In this document: one piece after another, positions 7,740 to 16,100 of the stretch
Layout: each line of letters begins with the position of its first letter
Position numbering within the stretch: the stretch's first letter is position 1
Assembly (NCBI GenBank): GCA_050293885.1
Contig: JBNKNO010000006.1
Location: 39,978-103,977, forward strand
Length of the DNA: 64,000 nucleotides
Source: Nitrogeniibacter sp050293885
GTDB lineage: Bacteria; Pseudomonadota; Gammaproteobacteria; Burkholderiales; Rhodocyclaceae
Direction: 5' to 3'
Program-made: the position numbers and the translations under genes
The notes under the pieces: generated by a model
What the model saw: only the letters and a program-made list of their open reading frames with translations
Database searches by the model: none
What the model was told of the DNA's origin: nothing

Positions 7740-9809
7740 ATGACGACCCCGACCGACAACCCGCTGCTCGATTTTTCCGGCCTCACGCATTTCGACAAGA
7801 TCACCCCGGCCCACGTGGAACCGGCGATCCGCCATCTGCTCGACGACGCGCGCACCACCATCGATGCGCTGGCGCAACCCGGCACCCCGGCCAGCTGGAA
7901 CGATTTCGTCATCCCCATGACCGAGTCCACCGAGCACCTCGGGCGCGCCTGGGGCGTGGTCGGCCACATGCACAGCGTGATGGACACACCGGACTGGCGC
8001 GCCGCCTACAATGCGCTACTGCCCGAGATCAGCCGCTTCTATGCTGAACTGGGACAGAACCTCGCGCTCTACGAAAAATTTCGCCAGCTCAGAAGCAGCA
8101 CCGAATTCGAGCGCCTGTCGCCGGTACGCCAACGCATCGTCGAGCACGAGCTGCGCGATTTCCGCCTCTCCGGCGCCGAGTTGCCCGAAGACCAAAAGCC
8201 GCGCTTTCAGGAGATCCAGGAAGAACAGTCGAGCCTCGCCGCCGGCTTCTCGGAAAATCTGCTCGATGCCACCAACGCCTTTGCCGAGTGGGTCGAAGAC
8301 GACGCCGAACTGGCCGGCCTGCCTGACGACGTCATCGCCGCCGCCCGCGCCGCGGCCGAAAAGGACGACAAGCCGGGCTGGAAGTTCACGCTGCACATGC
8401 CCAGCTACCTGCCGGTAATGCAATACGCCGACAGCGCCCGCCTGCGCGAAACCCTGTACCGCGCCTACGCCACCCGTGCCTCCGAACAAGGCAAGCCGGA
8501 ATGGGACAACGGCCCGCTCATGGGCAAGATCCTCGCCCTGCGCGCCGAAGAAGCGCGCATGCTCGGCTACGAGACTTTCGCCGAAGTGTCCGTCGTACCG
8601 AAGATGGCCGACAGCCCGGCTCAGGTGCTGGCCTTCCTGCACGATCTGGCGCACAAGGCCAAGCCCTTTGCCGAGCGCGATCTGAAGCAATTGGAGGCCT
8701 TCGCCCGCGACGAACTGAACATCGACGCGCTCAACCCCTGGGACATCGCCTACGCCAGCGAAAAGCTGCGCCAGGCCCGCTACGCCTTCTCGGAAAACGA
8801 AGTGCGCCAGTACTTCCCCGAGCCCAAGGTGCTCGACGGCCTGTTCGGCGTCATCGAATCGCTCTACGGTGTGCGCCTCAAGCGCGACACCGCGCCGGTG
8901 TGGGATCCGTCGGTCACCGTGCTGCGCATCGAGCGCGACGATCAGCTCATCGGCCAGCTCTACCTCGATCTGCATGCGCGCGAAACCAAGCGCGGCGGCG
9001 CCTGGATGGACTCGGCCCGCAGCCGCCAGCGCAGCGAAAGTCGGCTACTCACGCCGGTGGCCTACGTGGTGTGCAACTTCACCCCCCCGGTCGGCAACAA
9101 GCCGGCGACGTTGTCGCACGACGACGTCACCACCTTGTTCCACGAATTCGGCCACGCCCTGCACCACCTGCTCACCGAGGTGGACGAAGTGGCGGTGTCC
9201 GGCATTCATGGCGTCGAGTGGGACGCGGTCGAACTGCCCAGCCAGTTCATGGAAAACTTCTGCTGGGAATGGGACGTGGTCGCCGGCATGAGCGGCCACG
9301 TAGACACCGGCGAGCCGCTGCCGCGCGCACTGTTCGACAAGATGAACGACGCACGCCACTTCCAGAGCGGCATGCAGATGGTGCGCCAGCTCGAGTTCAG
9401 CCTGTTCGACTTGCGCCTGCACCACGAAATCGACGCCGACACACCGGTGGCGGTCGACACCATTCTCAAGCTGCTCGACGAGGTGCGCCGCGAAGTGGCC
9501 GTGCTCATCCCACCGAGCTGGCACCGCTTCCCGCACAGCTTCTCGCACATTTTTGCGGGCGGTTATTCGGCCGGCTACTACAGCTACAAGTGGGCCGAGG
9601 TGCTCTCCGCCGACGCCTTCGCCGCATTTGAAGAAGCCGGCACCGGCAACCACAGCCTGCTCGATCGGGAAACGGGCGAGAGATTCTGGCGAGAGATTCT
9701 TGCCGTCGGCGGCAGCCGCCCGGCCCTCGAATCGTTCAAGGCCTTCCGCGGTCGTGAGCCGCAGGTCGACGCGCTGCTGCGCCACAGCGGCATGCTCGAA
9801 GCGGCCTGA
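7740..9809 (+). CDS. prlC: Oligopeptidase A (M3 family zinc metallopeptidase)
   Basis: A 689-residue M3 thimet-type oligopeptidase that degrades short peptides, including cleaved signal peptides, in the cytoplasm. The zinc motif HEFGH is in LFHEFGHALHHLL, and the third ligand Glu is in the ..GVEWDAVELPSQFMEN.. region. SAGYYSYKWAEVLSADAF is a conserved C-terminal substrate-binding segment. Length matches E. coli PrlC (680). ATG at 7740 is preferred, with AGGA at 7726-7729. An in-frame ATG at 7707 overlaps the putative -10 and would only add 11 residues. Confidence 0.95.
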   Translation: MTTPTDNPLLDFSGLTHFDKITPAHVEPAIRHLLDDARTTIDALAQPGTPASWNDFVIPMTESTEHLGRAWGVVGHMHSVMDTPDWRAAYNALLPEISRFYAELGQNLALYEKFRQLRSSTEFERLSPVRQRIVEHELRDFRLSGAELPEDQKPRFQEIQEEQSSLAAGFSENLLDATNAFAEWVEDDAELAGLPDDVIAAARAAAEKDDKPGWKFTLHMPSYLPVMQYADSARLRETLYRAYATRASEQGKPEWDNGPLMGKILALRAEEARMLGYETFAEVSVVPKMADSPAQVLAFLHDLAHKAKPFAERDLKQLEAFARDELNIDALNPWDIAYASEKLRQARYAFSENEVRQYFPEPKVLDGLFGVIESLYGVRLKRDTAPVWDPSVTVLRIERDDQLIGQLYLDLHARETKRGGAWMDSARSRQRSESRLLTPVAYVVCNFTPPVGNKPATLSHDDVTTLFHEFGHALHHLLTEVDEVAVSGIHGVEWDAVELPSQFMENFCWEWDVVAGMSGHVDTGEPLPRALFDKMNDARHFQSGMQMVRQLEFSLFDLRLHHEIDADTPVAVDTILKLLDEVRREVAVLIPPSWHRFPHSFSHIFAGGYSAGYYSYKWAEVLSADAFAAFEEAGTGNHSLLDRETGERFWREILAVGGSRPALESFKAFRGREPQVDALLRHSGMLEAA

Positions 9810-9880
9810 TCGCGCCGGGCGGTCTGCGGCCCGCCCGGCGGTGGCACAATACCGGCTTCACGCACTCACTCCCTTGCCCC

Positions 9881-10642
9881 ATGAAAATCGCCACCTGGAA
9901 CGTCAACTCCCTCAAGGTCCGCCTGCCGCACGTGCTCGACTGGCTGGCGGCTGAAAAACCGGACGCCCTGTGTCTGCAGGAGCTGAAGATGGAGGACAAG
10001 GTGTTCCCCCTCGAGGCCATCGAGGCAGCCGGCTACCACGCCGTGTTCAACGGCCAGAAAACCTATAACGGCGTCGCCATCCTGTCGCCGCGGACGGTGG
10101 CCGATCCGGTGAAGGACATCCCCGGCTTCGAAGACCCACAAAAACGCATCATTGCCGGCACGATCGGCGATGTTCGCGTCATTTGCGGCTATTTCCCCAA
10201 CGGCCAGGCGGTCGGCTCCGACAAGTTCGCCTACAAGCTGCGCTGGCTCGAAGCGCTCACCGCGTGGGTGCGCGACGAGATGGCCACCCACCCCAAACTC
10301 GTGCTTACCGGCGATTTCAACATCGCCCCCGAAGACCGCGACGCGCATCCGGACTGGAAGGACGAGATCCACGTCTCCGAACCCGAGCGCGCGGCCTTTC
10401 GCGCGCTGACGGCCCTGGGGCTGACCGACGCCTTCCGCCTGTTCGAGCAGGAAGAACGCAGCTTTTCCTGGTGGGATTACCGCATGGGCGCCTTTCGTCG
10501 CAACTTCGGCCTGCGCATCGACCATCTGCTCATCTCCACGCCGCTGGTAGGCCAATGCACCGCCTGCCGGGTGGACAAGGCACCGCGCAAACTCGAACGC
10601 CCGTCGGATCACGCCCCAGTCCTCATCGAACTCAGTCAGTAA
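9881..10642 (+). CDS. xth: Exodeoxyribonuclease III
   Basis: A 253-residue EEP-superfamily nuclease: 3'-5' exonuclease and AP endonuclease of base-excision repair. Motifs: KIATWNVNSLKVR (N-terminal metal/Asn), LCLQELKMED (Glu), GYFPNGQAVGSDKF, LTGDFNIAPEDRD (Asp/Asn) and, at the C-terminus, RIDHLLIS and ERPSDHAPV (catalytic Asp-His). It belongs to the ExoIII/XthA clade. A possible -10 (CACAAT) is at 9845-9850. Its TAA stop overlaps the next gene's ATG by one base. Confidence 0.96.
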   Translation: MKIATWNVNSLKVRLPHVLDWLAAEKPDALCLQELKMEDKVFPLEAIEAAGYHAVFNGQKTYNGVAILSPRTVADPVKDIPGFEDPQKRIIAGTIGDVRVICGYFPNGQAVGSDKFAYKLRWLEALTAWVRDEMATHPKLVLTGDFNIAPEDRDAHPDWKDEIHVSEPERAAFRALTALGLTDAFRLFEQEERSFSWWDYRMGAFRRNFGLRIDHLLISTPLVGQCTACRVDKAPRKLERPSDHAPVLIELSQ

Positions 10643-11346
10643 TGCTCACCGGGGTCGTCCTGCTGCATGGCAAATGGGATGCCCCGCCGTTTGCGGTCGC
10701 GCCGCTGGCCGAGGCGCTCGCCGCAGCGGGCTATCGCACCCGCCAACCAACCTTGCCGTGGGCACTGAAACGCCTCTACGACCTGCCGCTGAGCGTCGCA
10801 TTCGACGCAGTTCAGGCCGAGATCGATGCGCTACGCGCTGAAGGCTGCGCGCGCATCGTCCTGTGCGGCCACAGCATGGGCGCCTGCGTCGCCCTCGCCC
10901 ACACAGTCCGTCACCCGGGCATCGACGCCCTCGCCTTGCTCGCCCCCGGCCATTTTCCCGAACGCCTGGCGGCCGATGGCAAAACATCCGACGCAATCGC
11001 GCAAGCACGAGTCGCGACGGCGCCGAACACGCGCATGCCACTGGTCGACGTGCATCAAGGCCGGGTTCGCCGGCTGCGCATCTCGCCCACCCACTATCTG
11101 AGCTACTTCGATCCGACCGGCGATCTGGCCTGGCGAAGCAACCTGGCGCATCTGCCGCGTGAGCTACCGACCTTGTGGCTGACGGGTGATCAGGATGCCG
11201 CCGCACGCCAGGGAATCGACTATGCTCTCGCTCATGCGCCCGACTTTCCACACCATCGTCACGCGCACGTCGATGCCGACCACACCACGACACCGGCGCT
11301 CGGCGCCGCGTGCGTGATCGACTGGCTCGCCACCTGCCTGGACTGA
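10642..11346 (+). CDS. Alpha/beta-hydrolase fold protein
   Basis: A 234-residue cytoplasmic alpha/beta hydrolase. The oxyanion strand is VVLLHGKWD. The nucleophile elbow is GHSMG (Ser78). The acid is probably in LTGDQD, and the base His in DADHTTTP near the C-terminus, so the triad looks intact. No substrate can be assigned. Translation is coupled to xth through a TAATG overlap, and crp begins 4 bases after its stop, so the three genes are probably one transcript. Confidence 0.8.
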   Translation: MLTGVVLLHGKWDAPPFAVAPLAEALAAAGYRTRQPTLPWALKRLYDLPLSVAFDAVQAEIDALRAEGCARIVLCGHSMGACVALAHTVRHPGIDALALLAPGHFPERLAADGKTSDAIAQARVATAPNTRMPLVDVHQGRVRRLRISPTHYLSYFDPTGDLAWRSNLAHLPRELPTLWLTGDQDAAARQGIDYALAHAPDFPHHRHAHVDADHTTTPALGAACVIDWLATCLD

Positions 11347-11350
11347 CCCC

Positions 11351-12004
11351 ATGACCGACTCCACCGAACTGGCCGAACGTTACCCGGTGCTCGCCGCACT
11401 GCCGCCCACGGCGAGGCAGAAATTGCTCGACAGCGCGCAGTGGATGACGGTCCCCGCGGGCACGCTGCTGTTCGATGACCATCAGGCCTGCGAGGGATTT
11501 CCCTTCGTGGTGAAGGGCTCGATTCGCGTCATCAAGGCCTCGCCCAACGGGCGCGAACTGCCGCTGTATCGGGTCGCGCCGGGTGAAACCTGCGTCATTT
11601 CCTCGTCGTGCCTGCTCGGCCACGAGGACTACAACGCCCGCGGCATCACCGAATCGGAAACCGAGATGGTGATGCTGCCCAAAGTAGTGTTCGACGCCCT
11701 GCTGGCCGAGCCGGCCTTTCGCAGCTTCGTCTTTCACCTGTTTGCGGATCGCATTGCCGACTTGATGCAACTGATCGAGGAAGTGGCCTTCCACAAGCTC
11801 GACCAACGCCTCGCCGCGCTGCTGCTCGGCAAGGGGCGCGTGCTGCACACCACCCACCAGCATCTGGCGGACGAACTGGGCAGCGTGCGCGAGATCATCA
11901 GCCGTCTGCTCAAGGGCTTTGCCGCACAGGGGCTGGTCAAGCTCGCGCGCGAGCAGATCGAGATTCTCGACCCGGCGGGCTTGCGCACGATCGCAGGCGG
12001 CTAG
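11351..12004 (+). CDS. Crp/Fnr family transcriptional regulator
   Basis: A 217-residue regulator with an N-terminal cyclic-nucleotide-binding-like beta-barrel (about 20-115), a dimerisation helix (about 120-145) and a C-terminal winged helix-turn-helix (about 150-205). The recognition helix reads SVREIISRLLK. Its E-x-x-S-R pattern is the FNR-type DNA contact set and the Arg-Glu pair is CRP-like. The four-cysteine pattern of FNR iron-sulfur proteins is absent; Cys occurs only in HQACEGF and GETCVISSSC. The effector is therefore unknown. Its stop codon overlaps the convergent chemoreceptor's stop. A Crp/Fnr-type palindrome lies 1.86 kb away, upstream of the DUF2892 gene, and is a plausible target. 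Confidence 0.85.
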   Translation: MTDSTELAERYPVLAALPPTARQKLLDSAQWMTVPAGTLLFDDHQACEGFPFVVKGSIRVIKASPNGRELPLYRVAPGETCVISSSCLLGHEDYNARGITESETEMVMLPKVVFDALLAEPAFRSFVFHLFADRIADLMQLIEEVAFHKLDQRLAALLLGKGRVLHTTHQHLADELGSVREIISRLLKGFAAQGLVKLAREQIEILDPAGLRTIAGG

Positions 12005-13626
12005 ACGCGGAAGCGGGCGACCGCCTCCTGCAGACCACTGGCCTGACGGGCCATGTCTTCGGACGAATTGACGGTCTGGCTGATGGCCGCATCGTTGTCA
12101 CGGGCCATGGCGGCGATAGCCTCGATGCTCTTCGTCACCTGTTCGCTGGAGTCACGCTGCGCGTCGGCCGCTTCGGCGATTTCGTCGAGCCCGCTGCGTA
12201 CCTGCGCCACCGACGCGTTGGCTTCCTGCAGCACGCCCGCGACGTCGTCTGCCGCCGCGCGCGCACTGTTGATGTGCTCGCGGCCGCGATCGAGCGAAGT
12301 ACGCACCTCACCCGACTGTTTCGACAACTTGATGGTGATGGCATCGATCTCGCCCGCCGAGCTGGCCGACTTCTCCGCCAGCTTGCGCACCTCGTCGGCC
12401 ACCACGGCAAATCCGCGCCCCTGCTCGCCGGCACGCGCGGCCTCGATGGCGGCATTGAGTGCCAGCAGATTGGTCTGCTCGGCAATTTCGCGCACTTCCT
12501 GGGTCATGTGATTGATCGAGGTGGTCGATTCGACAAAGGCATTGACCGTCTCATCCATCTGACCGACCGCGCCTTCGACATGATCCACTTCGCCCATGAG
12601 GTGGCTTAGCCGGCGCTGCCCCTCCTCGGATCGCGCTAGCGATTCATGCGACAGATCGCGCACGCGCTCGGCACTGGCGGCAATGTGGGCGGTCTTCCGC
12701 ATCAAGTCCTCCATCGCCTCGGCGGCGGCAAGCGACTGACTGTTCTGCTGATGCGACCCGTCGGCGAGCCGATTTGAACTGTCGGAGACCCCGCGTGCCG
12801 CTTCGGCGACGGTACCGGCGGAACCGCCGACCTGGCGCACCAGATCGCCGATCGTCGACAGCATCTGGTTGAAGCCTTCGGCGGCACGACCGATTTCGTC
12901 GCGACTGCCGACATCGAGCCGACGGGTCAGGTCGCCCTTGCCGTCGGCCAGCTCCTCGAGGCTGCGCGTCATGTGCGCCAGCGGCGTGGTGACGAATCGA
13001 CGAATGAAGAAGAAGATCACTGCCATGAGCGGCACCGACAGCAACAAGGCAAACACGATGCTCTTGGCGCGAAACGCGCTGACCGCCGCTTCGACCGTGT
13101 CGAGGTCGATTTTCATGCTCACTGCACCCAGCGGAGTCCCCTCGGGCACCCCATGACAGTTCAGGCAGTTCTTGCCCAGATAGTTGGCCGATGCCAAGGC
13201 CGGCACCACCACGCGAAGATGCTCGCCACTGCCCGCCTCGCCGCGTTCCTCGAATGCAGCCTTGCCCGAGGCCAGCGCAGTGCGCTCGATCTCATCGAGC
13301 TGCGCCCCCTCCGACGCCGAGCCCGGACCGAACTGCTTGGACACCGCATCCCCGCGGATGACACGCAGATCGCGCACCGCAGACAACTCCTTGATCTGAT
13401 CAAGAAAGACATCGCGCTGCGCCACCGTGCCGGTAATCATCATGCCGGTCAGGCCGGCCATGGTCATGTCGTGCACCGACAGCGCGAATGCCCGTGCCTG
13501 ATCGATGGCCGTCTCCCGATTGACCTGCGTCTCCCAGTGGATCATGCCGCCGAAGGCGCACACCAGCATCAACCAGATGACCGCCGTCAGGCGCAGCCAG
13601 ATGGGTGTATCCGAAATTCCTTGCAT
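12001..13626 (-). CDS. Methyl-accepting chemotaxis protein with periplasmic CxxCH (Tll0287/DUF3365-like) sensor domain
   Basis: A 541-residue transmembrane chemoreceptor. TM1 is about residues 8-30 and the periplasmic domain about 31-187. That domain contains CLNCH (Cys154, Cys157, His158), a c-type haem attachment motif, within a segment resembling DUF3365/Tll0287 sensors. TM2 is about 188-210, followed by HAMP and the cytoplasmic signalling domain, whose tip reads IAEQTNLLALNAAIEAARAG. It should report to CheA/CheW, perhaps sensing redox state, a gas or a haem ligand; that is inference. The start is the ATG at 13626, since the longer frame to 13701 adds a non-conserved extension. It is convergent with crp, the two sharing a CTAG at the stops. 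Confidence 0.88.
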   Translation of the reverse strand: MQGISDTPIWLRLTAVIWLMLVCAFGGMIHWETQVNRETAIDQARAFALSVHDMTMAGLTGMMITGTVAQRDVFLDQIKELSAVRDLRVIRGDAVSKQFGPGSASEGAQLDEIERTALASGKAAFEERGEAGSGEHLRVVVPALASANYLGKNCLNCHGVPEGTPLGAVSMKIDLDTVEAAVSAFRAKSIVFALLLSVPLMAVIFFFIRRFVTTPLAHMTRSLEELADGKGDLTRRLDVGSRDEIGRAAEGFNQMLSTIGDLVRQVGGSAGTVAEAARGVSDSSNRLADGSHQQNSQSLAAAEAMEDLMRKTAHIAASAERVRDLSHESLARSEEGQRRLSHLMGEVDHVEGAVGQMDETVNAFVESTTSINHMTQEVREIAEQTNLLALNAAIEAARAGEQGRGFAVVADEVRKLAEKSASSAGEIDAITIKLSKQSGEVRTSLDRGREHINSARAAADDVAGVLQEANASVAQVRSGLDEIAEAADAQRDSSEQVTKSIEAIAAMARDNDAAISQTVNSSEDMARQASGLQEAVARFRV

Positions 13627-13862
13627 CACATCTTTTCCCTCGCCGGCCATCGAATGGCCGGCACACCAGACAAGGTTGTCGATTTGCACCAACAGGGGCA
13701 CACCCGACAGCCGACACCCTTTTGGGCGTCAGCCGGTCTCTTGCCGGGCAAACCGCCAACCGTCGGCCCGTCGGGGCCTTGTACGTCTAACTGAGGGAGA
13801 TAACGACACCAGAGCGAAACACTTTATTGCAAGCGCGTGCGCCTGACCGCCTGCCGACACCT

Positions 13863-13913
13863 CTGTAACCTTGGTTACAGACATCGTCGCGCCGCTTTGA
13901 TGAAATAGCCCCA
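13863..13913 (+). promoter_or_regulatory. Crp/Fnr-type palindrome with promoter for the DUF2892 gene
   Basis: CTGTAACC-TT-GGTTACAG at 13863-13880 is a perfect inverted repeat with a 2-bp centre. A -10-like TGAAAT (4 of 6) lies at 13901-13906, predicting transcription start near 13913. The palindrome centre (13871.5) would then be at -41.5, the class II activator position. The half-site resembles, but is not identical to, CRP (TGTGA) or FNR (TTGAT) half-sites. The start site is inferred. Confidence 0.55.
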
Positions 13914-13943
13914 CTGAAACATCACTCAAACCGGGAGCACATC

Positions 13944-14135
13944 ATGAATATGAACGTAGGCGGCATCGACAAAATTCTTCGCATCGTCGCAGGTCTCGCA
14001 CTGATCGCCTGGGCGCTGATGGGCGGCCCCGTGTGGGCGTGGATCGGTGTCGTACCGCTGGCCACTGGCCTGATGGGCTGGTGCCCGGCCTACCTGCTGA
14101 TCGGGGCAAACACCTGCCCGACCAAGAAGGCTTGA
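13944..14135 (+). CDS. Small DUF2892 (YgaP-like membrane segment) protein
   Basis: A 63-residue protein made almost wholly of two membrane helices (about 10-28 and 32-54). It has the DUF2892 signature: N-terminal NVGGIDKILRIVAG and C-terminal GWCPAYLLIGANTC. In other proteins this module is the membrane tail of YgaP rhodanese. Here it stands alone, with no rhodanese domain. The two Cys (in GWCP and NTC) are family-conserved. The Shine-Dalgarno GGGAG at 13933-13937 supports the ATG at 13944. A perfect Crp/Fnr-like palindrome precedes it and an intrinsic terminator follows, so it is its own transcription unit. Confidence 0.85.
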   Translation: MNMNVGGIDKILRIVAGLALIAWALMGGPVWAWIGVVPLATGLMGWCPAYLLIGANTCPTKKA

Positions 14136-14150
14136 GTCACCCCGTTCGTT

Positions 14151-14180
14151 AAGAAAAGCCGGGCTTGCCCGGCTTTTCTT
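14151..14180. terminator. Bidirectional intrinsic terminator between the DUF2892 gene and rsmA
   Basis: AAGAAAAGCCGGG (14151-14163) pairs with CCCGGCTTTTCTT (14168-14180) around a CTTG loop. A/T tracts on both sides make it work for both convergent genes. Confidence 0.85.
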
Positions 14181-14182
14181 GT

Positions 14183-14959
14183 CTAAGCCCCGCGGCTGGC
14201 ACAGGCGTTGGTGATGGCCACATACTCGGCCACGCCAAGGCGTTCCGCACGGTCACTGGCGTCGATACCCAAGGCGCTGAGCGCGTGTTCGTCGATGAAC
14301 TGACGCAAGGTGTTGCGCAAGGTTTTGCGCCGCTGGCCGAAAGCGGCCGCGACGATGCGGCCCAGCAAGGCTTCGTCCCGCGCCTTGAGCGAATCGAGCG
14401 GCCGGGGAACGAGGCGCACGATGCTCGACATCACCTTGGGCGCGGGCCGGAAAGCACCGGGGGGAACGTCGAACAACCGCCCCATGCGGAAGCGATACTG
14501 CAGCATGACCGATAGCCGGCCGTAGTCGCCAGTGCCGGGCTCGGCGACCATGCGCGTCACCACCTCCTTCTGCAGCATGAAGGTCATGTCGCGCACCTGA
14601 TCGGCAAAGCCCGCCAGGTGGAACAGCAGCGGCGTGGAGATGTTGTAGGGCAGATTGCCGACTACGCGAAGGTCACTTCCCAGATCGGCGAAGTCGAACT
14701 TGAGCGCATCGCCCTCATGCACGGTGAGTTGCGCCGGTGTGTAGCGCTCGTGCAAACGGGCAATCAGATCGCGGTCGATTTCGATCACATCGAGATGGCC
14801 GAGGCGTTCGAGCAGCGGATCCGTCATGGCCCCCAGACCGGGGCCGATCTCGACCATGTTCTGCCCCGGCTGCGGGGCGATGGCATCGACAATCTTGCGG
14901 ATGATATTGGGGTCGGAAAGAAAGTTCTGGCCGAAGCGTTTTCGCGCGTGATGGTTCAA
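14183..14959 (-). CDS. rsmA: 16S rRNA dimethyladenosine methyltransferase
   Basis: A 258-residue KsgA/RsmA enzyme that dimethylates two adjacent adenosines near the 3' end of 16S rRNA (A1518/A1519 in E. coli). Motifs: RFGQNFLSD (N-terminal), the SAM loop EIGPGLGAMT, the acidic EIDRDL, and the catalytic NLPYNIS. In many betaproteobacteria it follows lptD-surA-pdxA directly. Here about 7.4 kb of signalling and membrane genes lie between pdxA and rsmA. It ends 2 bases from a bidirectional terminator. The synonym is ksgA. Confidence 0.96.
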   Translation of the reverse strand: MNHHARKRFGQNFLSDPNIIRKIVDAIAPQPGQNMVEIGPGLGAMTDPLLERLGHLDVIEIDRDLIARLHERYTPAQLTVHEGDALKFDFADLGSDLRVVGNLPYNISTPLLFHLAGFADQVRDMTFMLQKEVVTRMVAEPGTGDYGRLSVMLQYRFRMGRLFDVPPGAFRPAPKVMSSIVRLVPRPLDSLKARDEALLGRIVAAAFGQRRKTLRNTLRQFIDEHALSALGIDASDRAERLGVAEYVAITNACASRGA

Positions 14960-15080
14960 GGAGGAGGCCTGCGGTCACGGTCAACAATCGCGACATTATG
15001 AATCGTCTGCCGGGGAAAGCCCACCAGACAGGGCGGCAAGCCGCTGCCGATGCGCGTCATGAGACGTCAACGCCCACGGA

Positions 15081-16100
15081 TCAGGAGGGCGATTTGCCCC
15101 GGCCAGAACTGCAGGCCGGCAGCGGTGTGGCCGATTCAACGCGGTTTCGGCCGCCTTGCTTGGCCCGATACAAGGCCTTGTCGGCATGCCGGATCAAATC
15201 TTCGGGTGTCAGATCGCAGTCAAAGGACGCATTGTCGTCTCCGCCCGCACGCCAACACGCCGCGGCTTGCCGGCACAGCGCAGGACTGGCGCTGACACCG
15301 ATACTGACCGTCACATGCCGTGCAGCATCCAGATCGGCGTGGAAGACTTCCAACTCGGAGACTTCCTGACGAATCCCCTCGGCCAGCCCGATGGCGTGTT
15401 CAAACGGGCAGTCCGGCAGTAGCAGCACAAACTCTTCACCCCCATATCGGGCAACCACATCGCCCGGCCGCTGTCCCCGGGTGGCCAGGCAGTTGGCCAC
15501 TGCACGCAGGCAATCGTCCCCCGCCTGATGCCCCAGGGTGTCGTTGTAGGATTTGAAGTAGTCGATATCGACAAGCAGCAGCGACAAGGGCATTTCACTG
15601 CGGCAGGCGCGCCGCCATTCGTTGTGGAGCGCTTCGTCAAAGGCACGCCGGTTGGAGACGCCGGTCAGCCCGTCCAACTTGCTGAGGGCGCGCAACTGGT
15701 CGGTCTTGAACTTGAGTGCCAGGTAGTTGCTGACCCGCGCCCGGACGGCCGCCGGGTGCGGCGGCTTGGCAATGAAATCGAGCGCGCCGGCTTCCAGCGC
15801 CCGGGCCTCCACGTCCAGTTCCGTGTGGGCGGTCACAAAGAGAATGGGGACATCCGCAAACAAGGGGTCACGCCGGATCTCCTGGCACACGACAAAGCCG
15901 TGTCGATCCGACATTTCCACGTCGAGCAGGATGATGTCCGGCGCGACCGCCTGCGCCAGCGTGATGGCCTCGGCGCCACGCGTGGTGAAGTACATCTTTC
16001 CCAAGCCTTTGAGAATTTCGCTCAGGAGTCGAATGGTGCCGGGGTCGTCGTCCACCAGCAGGATGCGCGCTTCGCGCCGAGTCGCTTGCTGTCGTTTCAT
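15081..16100 (-). CDS. Response regulator with GGDEF (diguanylate cyclase) output
   Basis: A 339-residue two-domain protein. The REC domain (about 12-130) has phospho-acceptor Asp60 in IILLDVEMSD. The GGDEF domain (about 160-325) has an intact active site, GGEEF, and an upstream RPGD that fits the RxxD inhibitory site five residues away. It should make cyclic di-GMP from two GTP, with product inhibition, when phosphorylated. Its ATG overlaps the stop of the hybrid kinase by four bases (ATGA). The two are therefore translationally coupled and very likely a cognate pair. Confidence 0.93.
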   Translation of the reverse strand: MKRQQATRREARILLVDDDPGTIRLLSEILKGLGKMYFTTRGAEAITLAQAVAPDIILLDVEMSDRHGFVVCQEIRRDPLFADVPILFVTAHTELDVEARALEAGALDFIAKPPHPAAVRARVSNYLALKFKTDQLRALSKLDGLTGVSNRRAFDEALHNEWRRACRSEMPLSLLLVDIDYFKSYNDTLGHQAGDDCLRAVANCLATRGQRPGDVVARYGGEEFVLLLPDCPFEHAIGLAEGIRQEVSELEVFHADLDAARHVTVSIGVSASPALCRQAAACWRAGGDDNASFDCDLTPEDLIRHADKALYRAKQGGRNRVESATPLPACSSGRGKSPS

